Assembly (NCBI GenBank): GCA_002286715.1
Contig: NSJX01000035.1
Location: 200,711-264,710, forward strand
From: Dentipellis sp. KUC8613
Lineage: Eukaryota > Basidiomycota > Agaricomycetes > Russulales > Hericiaceae
Reading direction: 5' to 3'
Length of the DNA: 64,000 nucleotides
Both the position numbers and the translations under genes were made by a program. Of the stretch, positions 54,401 through 64,000 are shown in pieces. Every line of letters begins with the position of its first letter. The stretch's first letter is position 1. Under the pieces are notes generated by a model. That model made no database searches. It had not been told where the DNA came from and saw only the letters and a list, made by a program, of their open reading frames with translations.

Positions 54401-55830
54401 ATGCAGTACGTCCTTAAGAGCGTCCACAACCCACCCAACTCATCATCACTCCGCCGCGACAGCTCGCCCCCCGACGATCCCCCCTCTCCCGATCCTGTCC
54501 CTCAACACCATCACAAACACTCTCCTCCTCGCGATCCCGACGCTCCCGACAGCCCTTCCTCGCACGACGATCAGGTGCGTCGCGCGCCACATCCCAGCGC
54601 GTCCAGTCCGCTCAACATTCCGCGCCACCCCCAGCCTGCCCCGTCCAGCACCAGCACAAAGGGCTCCCCGTCCCTGCGCCCCATCGCCAACGACCGCGTC
54701 AACCTCCCCCCACTCCTCTTCTCCATGCCCCACCGTATCGACTCGTCCGCGATCTCCGCGAGGTGCGATTACTACGAGCCCCCGCGGACCGTCTCTGACG
54801 CATCTTATCACGGTGCCTACAGGCTCAGAGATGACGAGACGCATCCCTCTGGGCTTGTTCATGCCCACCCATCCCCACCTCCGATCGCCACCCTCTCCCA
54901 ATCGCCCTCTCTCTCTGCCTCCTCCCTCGATCGATCTTCTGTTTCTTCCCCGGCCCCGACCGGCCGCTCCTCCGTCACCAGCATGATCCCTCCCTCCGCG
55001 TCCTATCCTCAGGTGCACTATACAGCCGACCCAGACCGCTCCGGCAGACTCTACTACCAGCACTCGCCACCCATCCACGCCGGTCACGAGCACTCGTATA
55101 CCATCAACGGCGCCCCCGCCCCGCCCCGTGCGGCGCACTACCCGCCCCCTTCCCACGTCGTGCCCTCCCAGATCTCCGCCGCCCCGCCGCCGCATCACGG
55201 CCACGATTTGCCCTACCCCTTCCCCGGCGCGCACAACTTTGGCAGCGTCGTCTACACCGACGACGCCTCCATGAAACTCAGCGATCGTGTCCGCAGGCGC
55301 TGCTTCAACTGCTGCACCACCGACACCTCCACCTGGCGCCGCTCCAGCCTCAACCCCGGCAAAGTGGTAAGCACGCCCTCCCCGGCCGTCTCTTTCAGAT
55401 TGACGGATCGTCCCCCTCTGATGCGCGCCACCCGCAGCTCTGCAACAAGTGCGGCCTCTTCGAGCGCACGCACTCCCGGCCCCGGCCAGAGCAGTTCCCG
55501 CACAAGCGCGGGCCGCTCGCGACGTCCACGCTCAGGGCCGCGACGGCCTCGCGCGCGTCGCCGCCGCAGGCCGCCGCGAACGCGGCGTCTGCACACTCAC
55601 ACCTCCCGGCGCTGCCCGCGCAGGCGCCGCCGCACCAGTACAACCACCCGTCGATCGCGCCCCTGCTCTCGCGCGGCGACGCGCAGCACACCCAGCAGCC
55701 GCGCACGCTCCCCCAGATCCAGAGCTGGGCCGAGACGGGCGCCGTCCCGCCCCCGACGGCCAGGAGCCCCGAGCACGCGCACCGCCGCCAGTCGATAACT
55801 GTTACTGGCGGCCGCGCGCGGAGCCCCTAG
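54401..55830 (+). CDS. GATA-type zinc-finger transcription factor
   Basis: Nuclear DNA-binding regulator with one GATA finger. Two exons, 54401-55366 and 55438-55830, with a 71-bp intron inside the finger, 452 residues. Residues 1 to about 300 are a long low-complexity Ser/Pro/His-rich region (SPSLSASSLDRSSVSS and others). The finger (about 306-340) reads CFNCCTTDTSTWRRSSLNPG, then KVLCNKCGLFERTH. By my count 19 residues separate the two Cys pairs, longer than the classical 17 or 18, and the LNPGK insertion belongs to a common basidiomycete subtype. A basic tail, SRPRPEQFPHKRG, follows. The C-terminus is Ala/Pro/Gln-rich. Target genes cannot be told from the sequence. Confidence 0.9.
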
Positions 55831-58164
55831 AGGGCGCTGCGGCTGCCGGCCTCCACGTTCCTTTGTCCTTCGTTCTCGCCGTCGCATCACTTCAATGGGT
55901 AGCTTCATTCTTGGTAATCGGGCCTCGCTCGCCGTGTACAAAGTATAACCAGACCAACGTGCTTCGCTGTGTATCATTCCGCTCTCCTTCCTCTCTCTCC
56001 CTCTCTCTCTCTCTACCCTTCGCCCCGGCCCCGATATGGACTGTGTGCCCAGCACCGCGGGGCGCTGGCCGGCCAGCGCCCCTCCTGGCCTTAGACGTCG
56101 CCGGAGCACACGGCACACGGCCCACGGGGCACGGGGCACGGGCCGCGGGCACCCACTCGGACACTTCCCTTCTCTTGCCTCGCATTCGCATTCGCATTCT
56201 GCTTCCCGGCCCCCAAAAATGTATATTTTCTTGCTGTGCCCACTGCGTGCGTACCCAGTATTCCAGTATTCCAGTATCCCTGCGCCGCTCCCCGGTACAT
56301 ACCTGCCCGTCCGTATCCCGGAACGCTTGCCGGCTGCGTGTGGTGTGCGCGCGTTATATATCTCATATCATATCCCGTCATCTATGCCGTTGCCGTTGCC
56401 CCCGTCCCCGTCCGTCTGCTCTGTTATTGCTCCTCTCTCTCGCGCTCCGTGTCCATGCTGTATCGTATCGTAATTTATCGTGCATATTCCCCTCTTCCCT
56501 CGAGTCCTTGCAGCCGGCGAAAGTGCGGCTCGGCGTGATGGGTTCTCCCGCGGGGGATGCACGCGCGCGGGCCCGAGGCGGCGCGAGCATGTGGTCGAAG
56601 CGGCCACGGGAGCGGGCGAACGCGTTCAGAAGTCGAAGCGCGGCCCTGGGCAGGGCGGCTGCAGCTGATCGCGTGTGCTCTGCGTCTCTATCCTCGCCGT
56701 GACGCCCGCAACGCAGGCAGGTGCGCTCGCACGACCGCACGGCTGCATTTCGAAATTTTGCGCTCTTCTCCATCGCTAAGCGTGACGCGGTCTGCATGAC
56801 CATTGACGCGCCCTTCTGGCACTGGCACTGTGACCCGTTGCCAGGCCCCGCTCTATCCCAGGCTTCGCAGATGCATTCAACATGGACATTCATATACATA
56901 TTCAGCGCGGCGACCGGCGGGACTGGACTGCACCCACCGCGCGGGGCTTCTGCATTTCATACTTCCTTTCGCGGCGCGCGTTCCACTCACGCCCCATCAT
57001 GCATCATGTGCGGGTGGATTAATTAGGGCCGCGTTCGGAGGTTCAGAGGCTCGGACGCTCGGAGGCACCCAGCGGCAGGTCCCACGGGCACTGGCTCTGG
57101 CACTGGCACCCTCCGCCGCCATCGTTGCGCTTCGAATTCTGCGAGTGCCAGTGAACCCTTCTTCTCGAGCTCGCAGCCGTCCGGCGTTTCGTCACTCATG
57201 TATACGTACTCGTACTACGGGGTGCACGCCTGTTTTGGATAGGGTGCAGGTTGATCCGGGATGTTCTGTGCGGGCTGGGGACTCTGATCTGCGGATTCGA
57301 AGCCGCCAAGCTGTAAGTAAGCTAAACTCGCAGACAGGGATACCTCTACCCGGCGGACACTCAATCCGAGCGCCCATAGCCATAATGACCAGAGTCGGAA
57401 ATACGACGACCAGTAGACAGCATGTAGCTTAATGTCATGGTTATACTGGCTGGCAATAACGACGACGGCGGCGGCGGCGGGGGTATTGGCACTTAAAGTG
57501 GCATATCCTGCCAGTAGTGATCGATATTTGATCCAGTCCCAATCTCATTCACAATCTACGCGAACTCCGAGTCCGCTCATTATGATTATGATAATGATAA
57601 TGTTGGGGACAGGCTTACTGGGACCGGAACACTGGTACAGTGACACGCAGATGCGGGCCAGATCTGGCATTGCAGTGACGCGGACGTTGCATTTGGGCTT
57701 CGGGATCATTAGTCACTTTCTCCGAACGTTAACGCAAGCCCGTAAGTACGTCCGCTGCGTTTCCGGCGGGCCCTGCATCAGTTACAGTTACAGTCTCGGA
57801 CTGCACATCCATGATGCCCCCGTATTTGCGTGCGCTGTCAGCTGCTGCTTATGGGCGGGCGGATGCAACTTGCGATGCACGGCGTGTGATTTGCGGTGTG
57901 GGACGTGGGAGGTGCGTGCGCGCCCGCGGCCGAGCCCGTAGAGGTACGATGCCAGGAGACGAGCACGGCCAGATCGCGACGCGGGCCCCGGGGCTGCAGA
58001 CGCGCGGGCGCCCTATACATATATGTCGGTATGTATGCATAATTTTGCTGCGCGGGGGCGCGTACGCGTACGTACTAATGATAGGTACCAACGGACCCAC
58101 CGCCTCCGATGCCTATCAGACATGTACCCATCCCGCACCGCGTCAATACCCACCCCAGCCGCGC
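55831..58164. other. intergenic, simple repeats, no gene
   Basis: 2.3 kb without a supportable gene between the GATA gene and the convergent monooxygenase gene. It contains a CT-dinucleotide tract (about 55985-56018), ATTCGC hexamers (about 56180-56197), a GGC run near 57462-57480 and ATGATT/ATAATG repeats near 57578-57602. Confidence 0.55.
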
Positions 58165-59995
58165 TCACGAGAGCGTGTCGATGGGCAAGCGGTAGCCCTC
58201 CCGCGCGAGCCGCGCCGCCGCGCCCGCATACGCGCCGTACGTGTGCTTCTCCGCATCGAAGTCGAGCAGCCACTCGGGGCGGGGCAGGTCCATCGCCGCA
58301 CCGCGGTCCGCGGGCTTCGCGCGGTGCCACTTGTCGCGCGTGCTCTCGCCGAGCAGCTGGGCGAGCCGCACGCGCTTGTACCTGCATACACGGCTTGCTC
58401 GATTAGAGGCGATTCGCCGGAGAAGAGAAGAGCGCAGACGCACCGGAGGGACTCCCAGGTGCGCACGGCGTGCGGTACGCCGCCCTTGCCGCCGAGCTGG
58501 AGCGCCACCGCGAGCGCGACGCCGTCCTCGACCGCCTGCGAGGCACCCTGCACGCTCGTCCTGGCGCCGCACACACAGCAGCGGAATCAAGTTATCAGGG
58601 ACCGCATGGCGCATGTCGCAGGTGCATGTCAATGACGCAGCGCTACGTAACGCGTGATGTCGAGGAATTAGGCTCACGGGAGGAACGGGTGCGCGGCGTC
58701 GCCGATCAGCGCGAGGCGCGCGCCCGCGCTCAGCCATGTCGGGAGCGGGTCGCGGTAGACGAGCTTCCAGTGGACGAAGGCGGGAGCTTTGGACAGGATC
58801 GCGGCGCAGCGCGGGTCCCAGTCTTTCACGATCTCGAGCACGGCGTCTTTGTCTCCTGGGAAGGACCAGGACTCGTCGATGTCGGCGTCATCTCTGCGCA
58901 GCGGGGTCGTCAATAGGTGACGCCGGTGACGAAGGGGGATACGCACTTATGTGTGAGCACACAAGAGATGCTCGTGCCTCGTTTGCAGTTTGACGCGAGG
59001 AAGTGGACATCCTGGCCTACGGACGGTCCTGTCAGTGCCTGGTGTCGGATCAGTAGTCGTGATAGGGACAGGACTCACCAATCCATCCATATAGCACATC
59101 TTTGTCCTCCGCCAGGAAGCTCGTGAGTGGGTCGCGGTCGATGCCGACGGCCTGCGCATTGAACCACGTGCGGTAGATCGCATAGCCAGAGGATTTCGGT
59201 TTGTCGTCGACACCCTAGAAAATGGTCGGTGAGGAATGCATAACAAGGACGGAGAGGTGCGAACGGAGCTCACCAAGACGAGCCTGCGCGCGGTACTCCG
59301 CACGCCATCAGCGCCAACGACGAGGTCTGCGGACATACGTTTACCATTGACGACGACGCCCGCCTCGCCCGCCTCTGGATCCTCCCAGAACTCTGACACG
59401 GGATGTCCAAGACGGATATCGATGCCGAGTGATTTCGCATGGTCCAGTAATATCTCGTATATCTCGCCGCGGTGACCGTTATACGCGTACGAGTCGAATT
59501 GCGCCTGCGGGAACGGCTGTACCTGAAGCAGCTCCCCGCTGGGGTTGTGAATACGAAATTCGGACGCGTGACCGCAGATAGGCCAAAGCTTGTCGTGCAG
59601 CCCCCAACGCGAGAAGAAGCGGCCTGAATTGAAGTTGAAGCTGATAACCTGCACAGGCACAAAATGTTACGACAAGAGGTATAAGAGGCGCGCTGCCGTA
59701 CGCACGTCGCCTACATCGATATATCGGTTAGGAATTCAATAGAATTAGATAAAGACAGCCGGAGGCACGGACCGACATTTTTCACTTCTGGGTATTTTTC
59801 GAGAATGGTGACTGAGTGTCCTTTGCGCACCGACTCGATTGCGCATGCAAGGCCGGCAAAGCCACAGCCTACGATGATGATGCGGATGCCAGAAGAATTG
59901 GGTGGAGCAACCTGGGCAAAACCAAGCTCGCGAAGCTCGTCGTCGGTCAGCTCGACGTGGGCGCCGTTTCGCTCAGAATGGGGGTGGGCGTCCAT
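58165..59995 (-). CDS. FAD-dependent monooxygenase (salicylate hydroxylase-like)
   Basis: Class A flavoprotein hydroxylase, probably NAD(P)H-dependent and acting on an aromatic substrate that cannot be told from sequence. Exons: 59995-59773, 59710-59706 (5-bp micro-exon), 59648-59274, 59214-59079, 59016-58947, 58893-58678, 58560-58444 and 58381-58165, giving 452 residues. The Rossmann motif IIIVGCGFAGLACAIESVRK lies near residues 37-56, the DG motif ADLVVGADGVRSTARR near 183-198 and the GD motif LALIGDAAHPFLP near 330-342. It is a complete-length protein without signal peptide or membrane helix. The micro-exon restores VGDVISF between KN and NFNSGRFF; a simpler single 129-bp intron would also stay in frame but loses three residues. 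Divergent from the thiolase gene with 391 bp between starts. Confidence 0.88.
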
Positions 59996-60386
59996 GGCAC
60001 GCGTGGTGTGCCATGGCGCGCTCGCAGACGCGTTTTTATGGGCAGCGGCGAGCGGACAACCGCGGGAACGACGGCGCAGACAATGTGGTCGAGGAGCGTG
60101 TGCGCCGATGATCGCACGGAGAAACAGGCTGCGTGACTATGGGCAGGGGTCGAGTGTGCCGTGAACGTTGCCTATCGCGAGCTCCTGAGCGCGATGGTCG
60201 GCACCACGCCCTCCCATCCACGTGATCTCTGTCCCTAACCCCGCCCTATGGCTAGGGGTCGGCACACAAACACGTGCTAAGAAATCAACTGCTTCGGCCT
60301 TCCCCACCTTTCCCCGGACTAGCTCTGTCTTTATAACACGCACGTCCTTTCGCTAGACCCTTCATTTCTGTTCTCGCTCCCCCATC
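59996..60386. promoter_or_regulatory. shared promoter of monooxygenase and thiolase genes
   Basis: 391 bp between the two divergent ATGs. TATAA lies at 60332-60336, 51 bp upstream of the thiolase ATG, followed by a C/T-rich leader. Co-regulation is possible but not demonstrated. Confidence 0.5.
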
Positions 60387-61866
60387 ATGACCTCCATCTC
60401 GCAACGTATCTCCAACCTTGTCTCGCCTACCGGTAAGGCCGCTGCGCTTTCGCAGAACGATAACGACGTCGTCATCGTCGCTGCCGTGCGCTCCGCGCTT
60501 ACCAAGGTACCTGTTTCCGTTTACTTCCCTGCAGAGGCGTCCTCTGACGCGCTTCCAGGGAAAGAAAGGCGGCTTCAAGGACACACGTCCTGAGGAGATC
60601 CTCTCTGGCATCCTCAAAGCCGCGTACACGAAAGCAGGCGTCGACCCCGTTCTCATTGAGGACATCTCTGTCGGCAATGTGCTCCCGCCCGGTGGTGGTG
60701 CCTCTGCAGCGCGTATGGCCGCGCTCCACGCTGGCATCCCCATCTCTACCCCCATCTCTACCGTCAACCGCCAGTGCTCGTCAGGTCTCACCGCTGTGAA
60801 CCAAATTGCCGCCCAGATCAACCTTGGCCAGATCGACATTGGGATCGGTCTGTCTCATTCTATTGTGTTCATTGACGTTTCAGTGTCTCACGTATATCCC
60901 GACGTCAGGTGCTGGTGTCGAGTCTATGACTTTCGGTTACGGTGCTGGCTCGCTCCCTGACGGCTGGTCGGAGAAGGTCCTTGAGACCAAGGAGGCCGAA
61001 GACTGCCTCATCCCTATGGGCATCACATCTGAGAACGTCGCCGCCGACTACGGCATCTCGCGCGCAAGGCAGGACGCGTTCGCCGCCAAGTCGTTCCAGA
61101 AGGCCGCCGCCGCGCAGAAGGCGGGCAAGTTCAAGGACGAGATCGTCCCGCTCACCGTCAACTGGACAGACCCCAAGACGGAGCAAACCAAGGAGATCGT
61201 CGTCGCTGCCGACGACGGCGTGCGCGATGGTGTCACCGCCGAGAGCCTCGCGAAGCTGAAGCCCGCCTTTACCAAGGACGGCACCACCCACGCCGGTGAG
61301 TCGCCCGCGCCCGTCTAACACCGCCTCGCACACGACCCTGACGCACCCACCAGGCAACGCGTCGCAGGTCTCGGACGGCGCTGCTGCGGTCGTGCTCGCG
61401 CGCCGCTCTGTCGCGAAGCGTCTTGGGCTGCCTATCGTCGGCAAGTTCGTCGCGGCGCAGGTCGCGGGTGTGCCCCCGCGCGTGATGGGCATCGGCCCGG
61501 CGGTCGCGATCCCCAAGGTGCTCGAGAAGACCGGCCTGAGCGTCGCGGACGTTGATTTCTTCGAGATCAACGAGGCATTCGCGTCGCAGGCCGTGTACTC
61601 GATCGAGAAGGTCGGCATCCCGTACGAGAAGGTCAACATCAACGGTGGTGCTATCGCCATCGGCCACCCGCTCGGCTGCAGTGAGTCGCAGTTCTTGTAT
61701 TCCGTGCGCATCCTGGTACTGACTTGGATGTGCTTTACTAGCTGGCGCACGCCAGATCGCAACAGGTCTGAACATCGCCCGCCAGACGGGCGGCAAAATC
61801 TTCGTGACGAGCATGTGCATCGGCTCGGGCATGGGCATGGCTGCGGTCTTCGTGAGCGAGCAGTGA
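60387..61866 (+). CDS. POT1: 3-ketoacyl-CoA thiolase (acetyl-CoA acyltransferase)
   Basis: Last step of fatty-acid beta-oxidation: 3-ketoacyl-CoA plus CoA gives acetyl-CoA and a shortened acyl-CoA, typically in peroxisomes. Five exons: 60387-60506, 60559-60847, 60909-61295, 61354-61680 and 61742-61866, 415 residues, the usual length. Catalytic residues are visible: the nucleophilic Cys in STVNRQCSSGLTAVNQ (near residue 107), the His in GGAIAIGHPLGCTGARQ (near 370) and the second Cys in SMCIGSGMGMAAV (near 401). EINEAFASQAVYS is also conserved. The N-terminus, QRISNLVSP, resembles a peroxisomal PTS2 at its start but lacks the expected His/Gln-Leu/Ala pair, so targeting is uncertain. No C-terminal PTS1 (ends VSEQ). 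The symbol follows the yeast homologue. Confidence 0.93.
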
Positions 61867-64000
61867 TCACGATCGCATCGAGGCCGGAGGTGGATGTTGG
61901 GGACATTTGTTCAGTTCATATATTATTGTGGAACACGCACGCACGCTTCGCCCGACGCTTGGTTTGGCGGTTGTACTTATGACAGAATGTTCGTTCGAAC
62001 GATGGAAGCATATATGATTTGCGGGTTGCATCTTCTTGTGGCCAAGATTAGTTTCCTTCTCTATCTTACCTGAGAAGATTAAGACAGCTGTTCGACAGTT
62101 GTTTCGATGCTGTCCTGGCGTTGATAGAAGTCAGTCACTCAATCACATTTGAACTCATAGAACACAAGGAGATCAACAAGTGATGTTATTAGATGCAACG
62201 AAGGCAAGTACAAAACGAAGCAGTAAAAGATGTAGCTCCTCTACGGGCCGCTCCCAACACGAATGAACTCAGGGCGATCTTGGGGAAGAGACATCGCTCT
62301 CCCTGGCGAAAAGTTCAAGCTCCTCCACAAGGCGCCCGAGCAAGCTCGCACACGATGAAGCAGCCCAAATATCAACCCGCCAGGTGAACTTTCGATAGCG
62401 TCCGCCGACGCGCCGCGCGCCGTTATATACCCCACGCGTCCGCGCGCACGGACCACCCGCCTGGCCAATCACAGACCGCCCGATCCCCGAGCACCCGACG
62501 CGTCCCGATCACGTGAGCGCGAAAATTGCTATAAAGCCCGCCTCGTGCGCGACGGGCTGCTTCTTTACAGTCAACCCGCACTCCCATATCCGTGTGTCTG
62601 ACGGCGCGCTGGGGCTTGTCTCTGGTCGCGCGCGGGATGATGCTGCGGGGAGTTAGGGGAGAGCGTCTACGGGTCATGAGCTGGGCATGCCGTTCGCCAT
62701 TTATTTCCATCGGTCGAGTGGCTAATCAGCTTGTGGTACATTTCTTCTAGTTCGACTTTTTGTAATTGTTCTTACCCGCCTACATTTTGCAATACATTTT
62801 TTCTCTTATAATGAAGGCTGCTTCGCCGTTCTTTGAAAACCATGTTCTTCGGAATTGTGGCCAGTGATGCTCACTTGCATCCCGTCAAACCCGAAACCTG
62901 ACCGACCATCTTCACGACCTGCGTCTGCTCCATGCAGTCGACTTCCCCATCCCCAAGCTCGTTGACGCCATCGATCTCGCCACTCTTTTGCACCGCACAC
63001 CGCGCCCGATACCTCCTTTCCATGCTTCCGCCAACCGCGCTCGACCTCCTACGCAGTTTCTTCTGAATAGCGAGCGGTTCGGTCTGCGGTCTGCGCAGTG
63101 TTTCGCCGATCGGCGATTGCTCGTCGCCGTCGCGGTTGCCGTCGCAGCAGCCGCGGCGGCGGCGGGATCGATGCGCTCGGAAGCTCTGGCCGTGACGTCG
63201 ATGCCTGCGGCTGCACTTGAGCTCGCTCGTTCGCCTGATATCTCCGTCGTGATCTTCCCACAACCCCGTATACGTATGTCGCCGGGTGCAGCGTTTGGGC
63301 TTGAACTTTGCCACTATGCTGAAACTGATGTTCTGCCCGCTCAGGGACCATGCTGGCCGCAGCGGAGGCTCGCGTTCGCCTTTCGGAAGTGCGATAGGTG
63401 CTGTATCATTATCAAGGCCCGAGGGCGTAGGGCAGCGAACCCGAGTCAATAACAATGATTCTCGACAAGCTCGCGCGCCATTCGCATTCGTCCAGGCTAC
63501 CATTCAGTAGCCGGCTGTTTGCCCATTGCGCATGCCTTCCGTCATACCAACTCGACTCGTAACCGCGGTCCGCATTGCCTTGAGGATCCCAAACAAAGTT
63601 GCACGCGAAAGCGCCGCTGATTGTCCGAGGGCGCCGGACGACCAGCGTCAGGACTCTATGCGCGTGTGCCACTGCGTGCCCATCGCGCCCGTCCCTGCGC
63701 CCTCAGTCCTGACTTGACTCCCCATTCCTGTTTCCTGGTTACTGATATCTGGCTCCTCACCCTGCAGGCCTGCCAGCACCAGCACCGGCGTTCGACGCCG
63801 CGCGCATCACGCCACCAGATCGCACTCTGGCACATGCGCCTTGCTACAAACGCACTGGTGGCAGTATCAGGCCGCATCTCGGACCTCGGATCATGTCGAT
63901 GTCGATAGCGCAGACTCTGGCACGGGCCCGGACGCACCGTGCATTCAGTTGCTGTTCGTGGCCTGTCCCCCTGGCGAAACCGCGCGGCGTGCCCATCCCG
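61867..64000. other. right end of window, no supportable gene
   Basis: 3' flank of the thiolase gene, then promoter-like elements at 62424-62536 and GC-rich sequence. A minus-strand frame at 62871-63503 ends in an acidic segment (GEIDGVNELGDGEVDCMEQ) that looks faintly coding, but it has no domain or clear splice structure. A gene running beyond the window end cannot be excluded. Confidence 0.4.
62424..62536. promoter_or_regulatory. promoter-like cluster without a recognised gene
   Basis: Within 113 bp there are TATATA (62424-62429), CCAAT (62465-62469), the E-box CACGTG (62510-62515) and TATAAAG (62530-62536). The two TATA words could serve opposite directions. No convincing ORF follows on either side, so a noncoding transcript or an unrecognised gene is possible. 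Confidence 0.4.

Noticed and set aside
54446..55234. 262-residue Gly/Arg/Val-rich minus-strand frame
   Set aside because: Antisense of the low-complexity Ser/Pro-rich N-terminus of the GATA factor.

Overview
The window is nuclear DNA from a filamentous basidiomycete, most likely an Agaricomycete. The evidence is GC-rich coding sequence split by many 46-120 bp GT-AG introns with CTRAY-like branch sites, together with family content: F-box/LRR proteins, a FunK1-type protein kinase, a BTB protein, a KDZ DNA transposon, a CBM19-like wall protein, a Kre9/Knh1-like protein and a Crh-like GH16. Gene models below were joined by hand from splice signals and reading frame. Lengths are of the joined products.

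Layout. 1-5.9 kb: no supportable gene. 5.96-8.37 kb: a divergent pair of paralogues of unknown function; in both, the first coding exon is only the ATG. 11.1-20.9 kb: an accessory cluster of fast-evolving fungal families: two tandem F-box genes, a relic broken by a perfect 85-bp tandem duplication, and a FunK1 kinase C-lobe. 20.99-24.46 kb: a BTB/POZ gene and a secreted CBM19-like wall protein. 27.2-36.7 kb: a 9.46-kb KDZ-family DNA transposon with a 7-bp (or 8-bp) target-site duplication, long terminal inverted repeats built from a 92-bp GC-rich minisatellite, an open 11-exon transposase and two accessory genes, all on the minus strand. 36.9-46.3 kb: a small unknown gene, Bud6/Aip3, a Kre9/Knh1-like wall protein, mitochondrial ribosomal protein uL23m and a GH16 enzyme. 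46.96 kb: an intron-containing tRNA-Pro. 47.3-55.8 kb: an MBD4-like DNA glycosylase, a coiled-coil protein, an ASC-1/Rqt4-like zinc-finger protein and a GATA factor. 58.2-61.9 kb: a flavoprotein monooxygenase divergent from a 3-ketoacyl-CoA thiolase. 61.9-64 kb: promoter-like signals but no gene I can support.

Functional themes are wall and polarity (CBM19-like, Kre9-like, GH16, Bud6), information processing (uL23m, Rqt4-like, MBD4-like, GATA, tRNA) and metabolism (thiolase, monooxygenase). The transposon is the most striking feature. Its two outer TIR sequences are identical over the ~330 bp outside the assembly gap, its genes are open and its target duplication is exact, so it looks recently mobile. 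It sits about 250 bp upstream of a host gene start.
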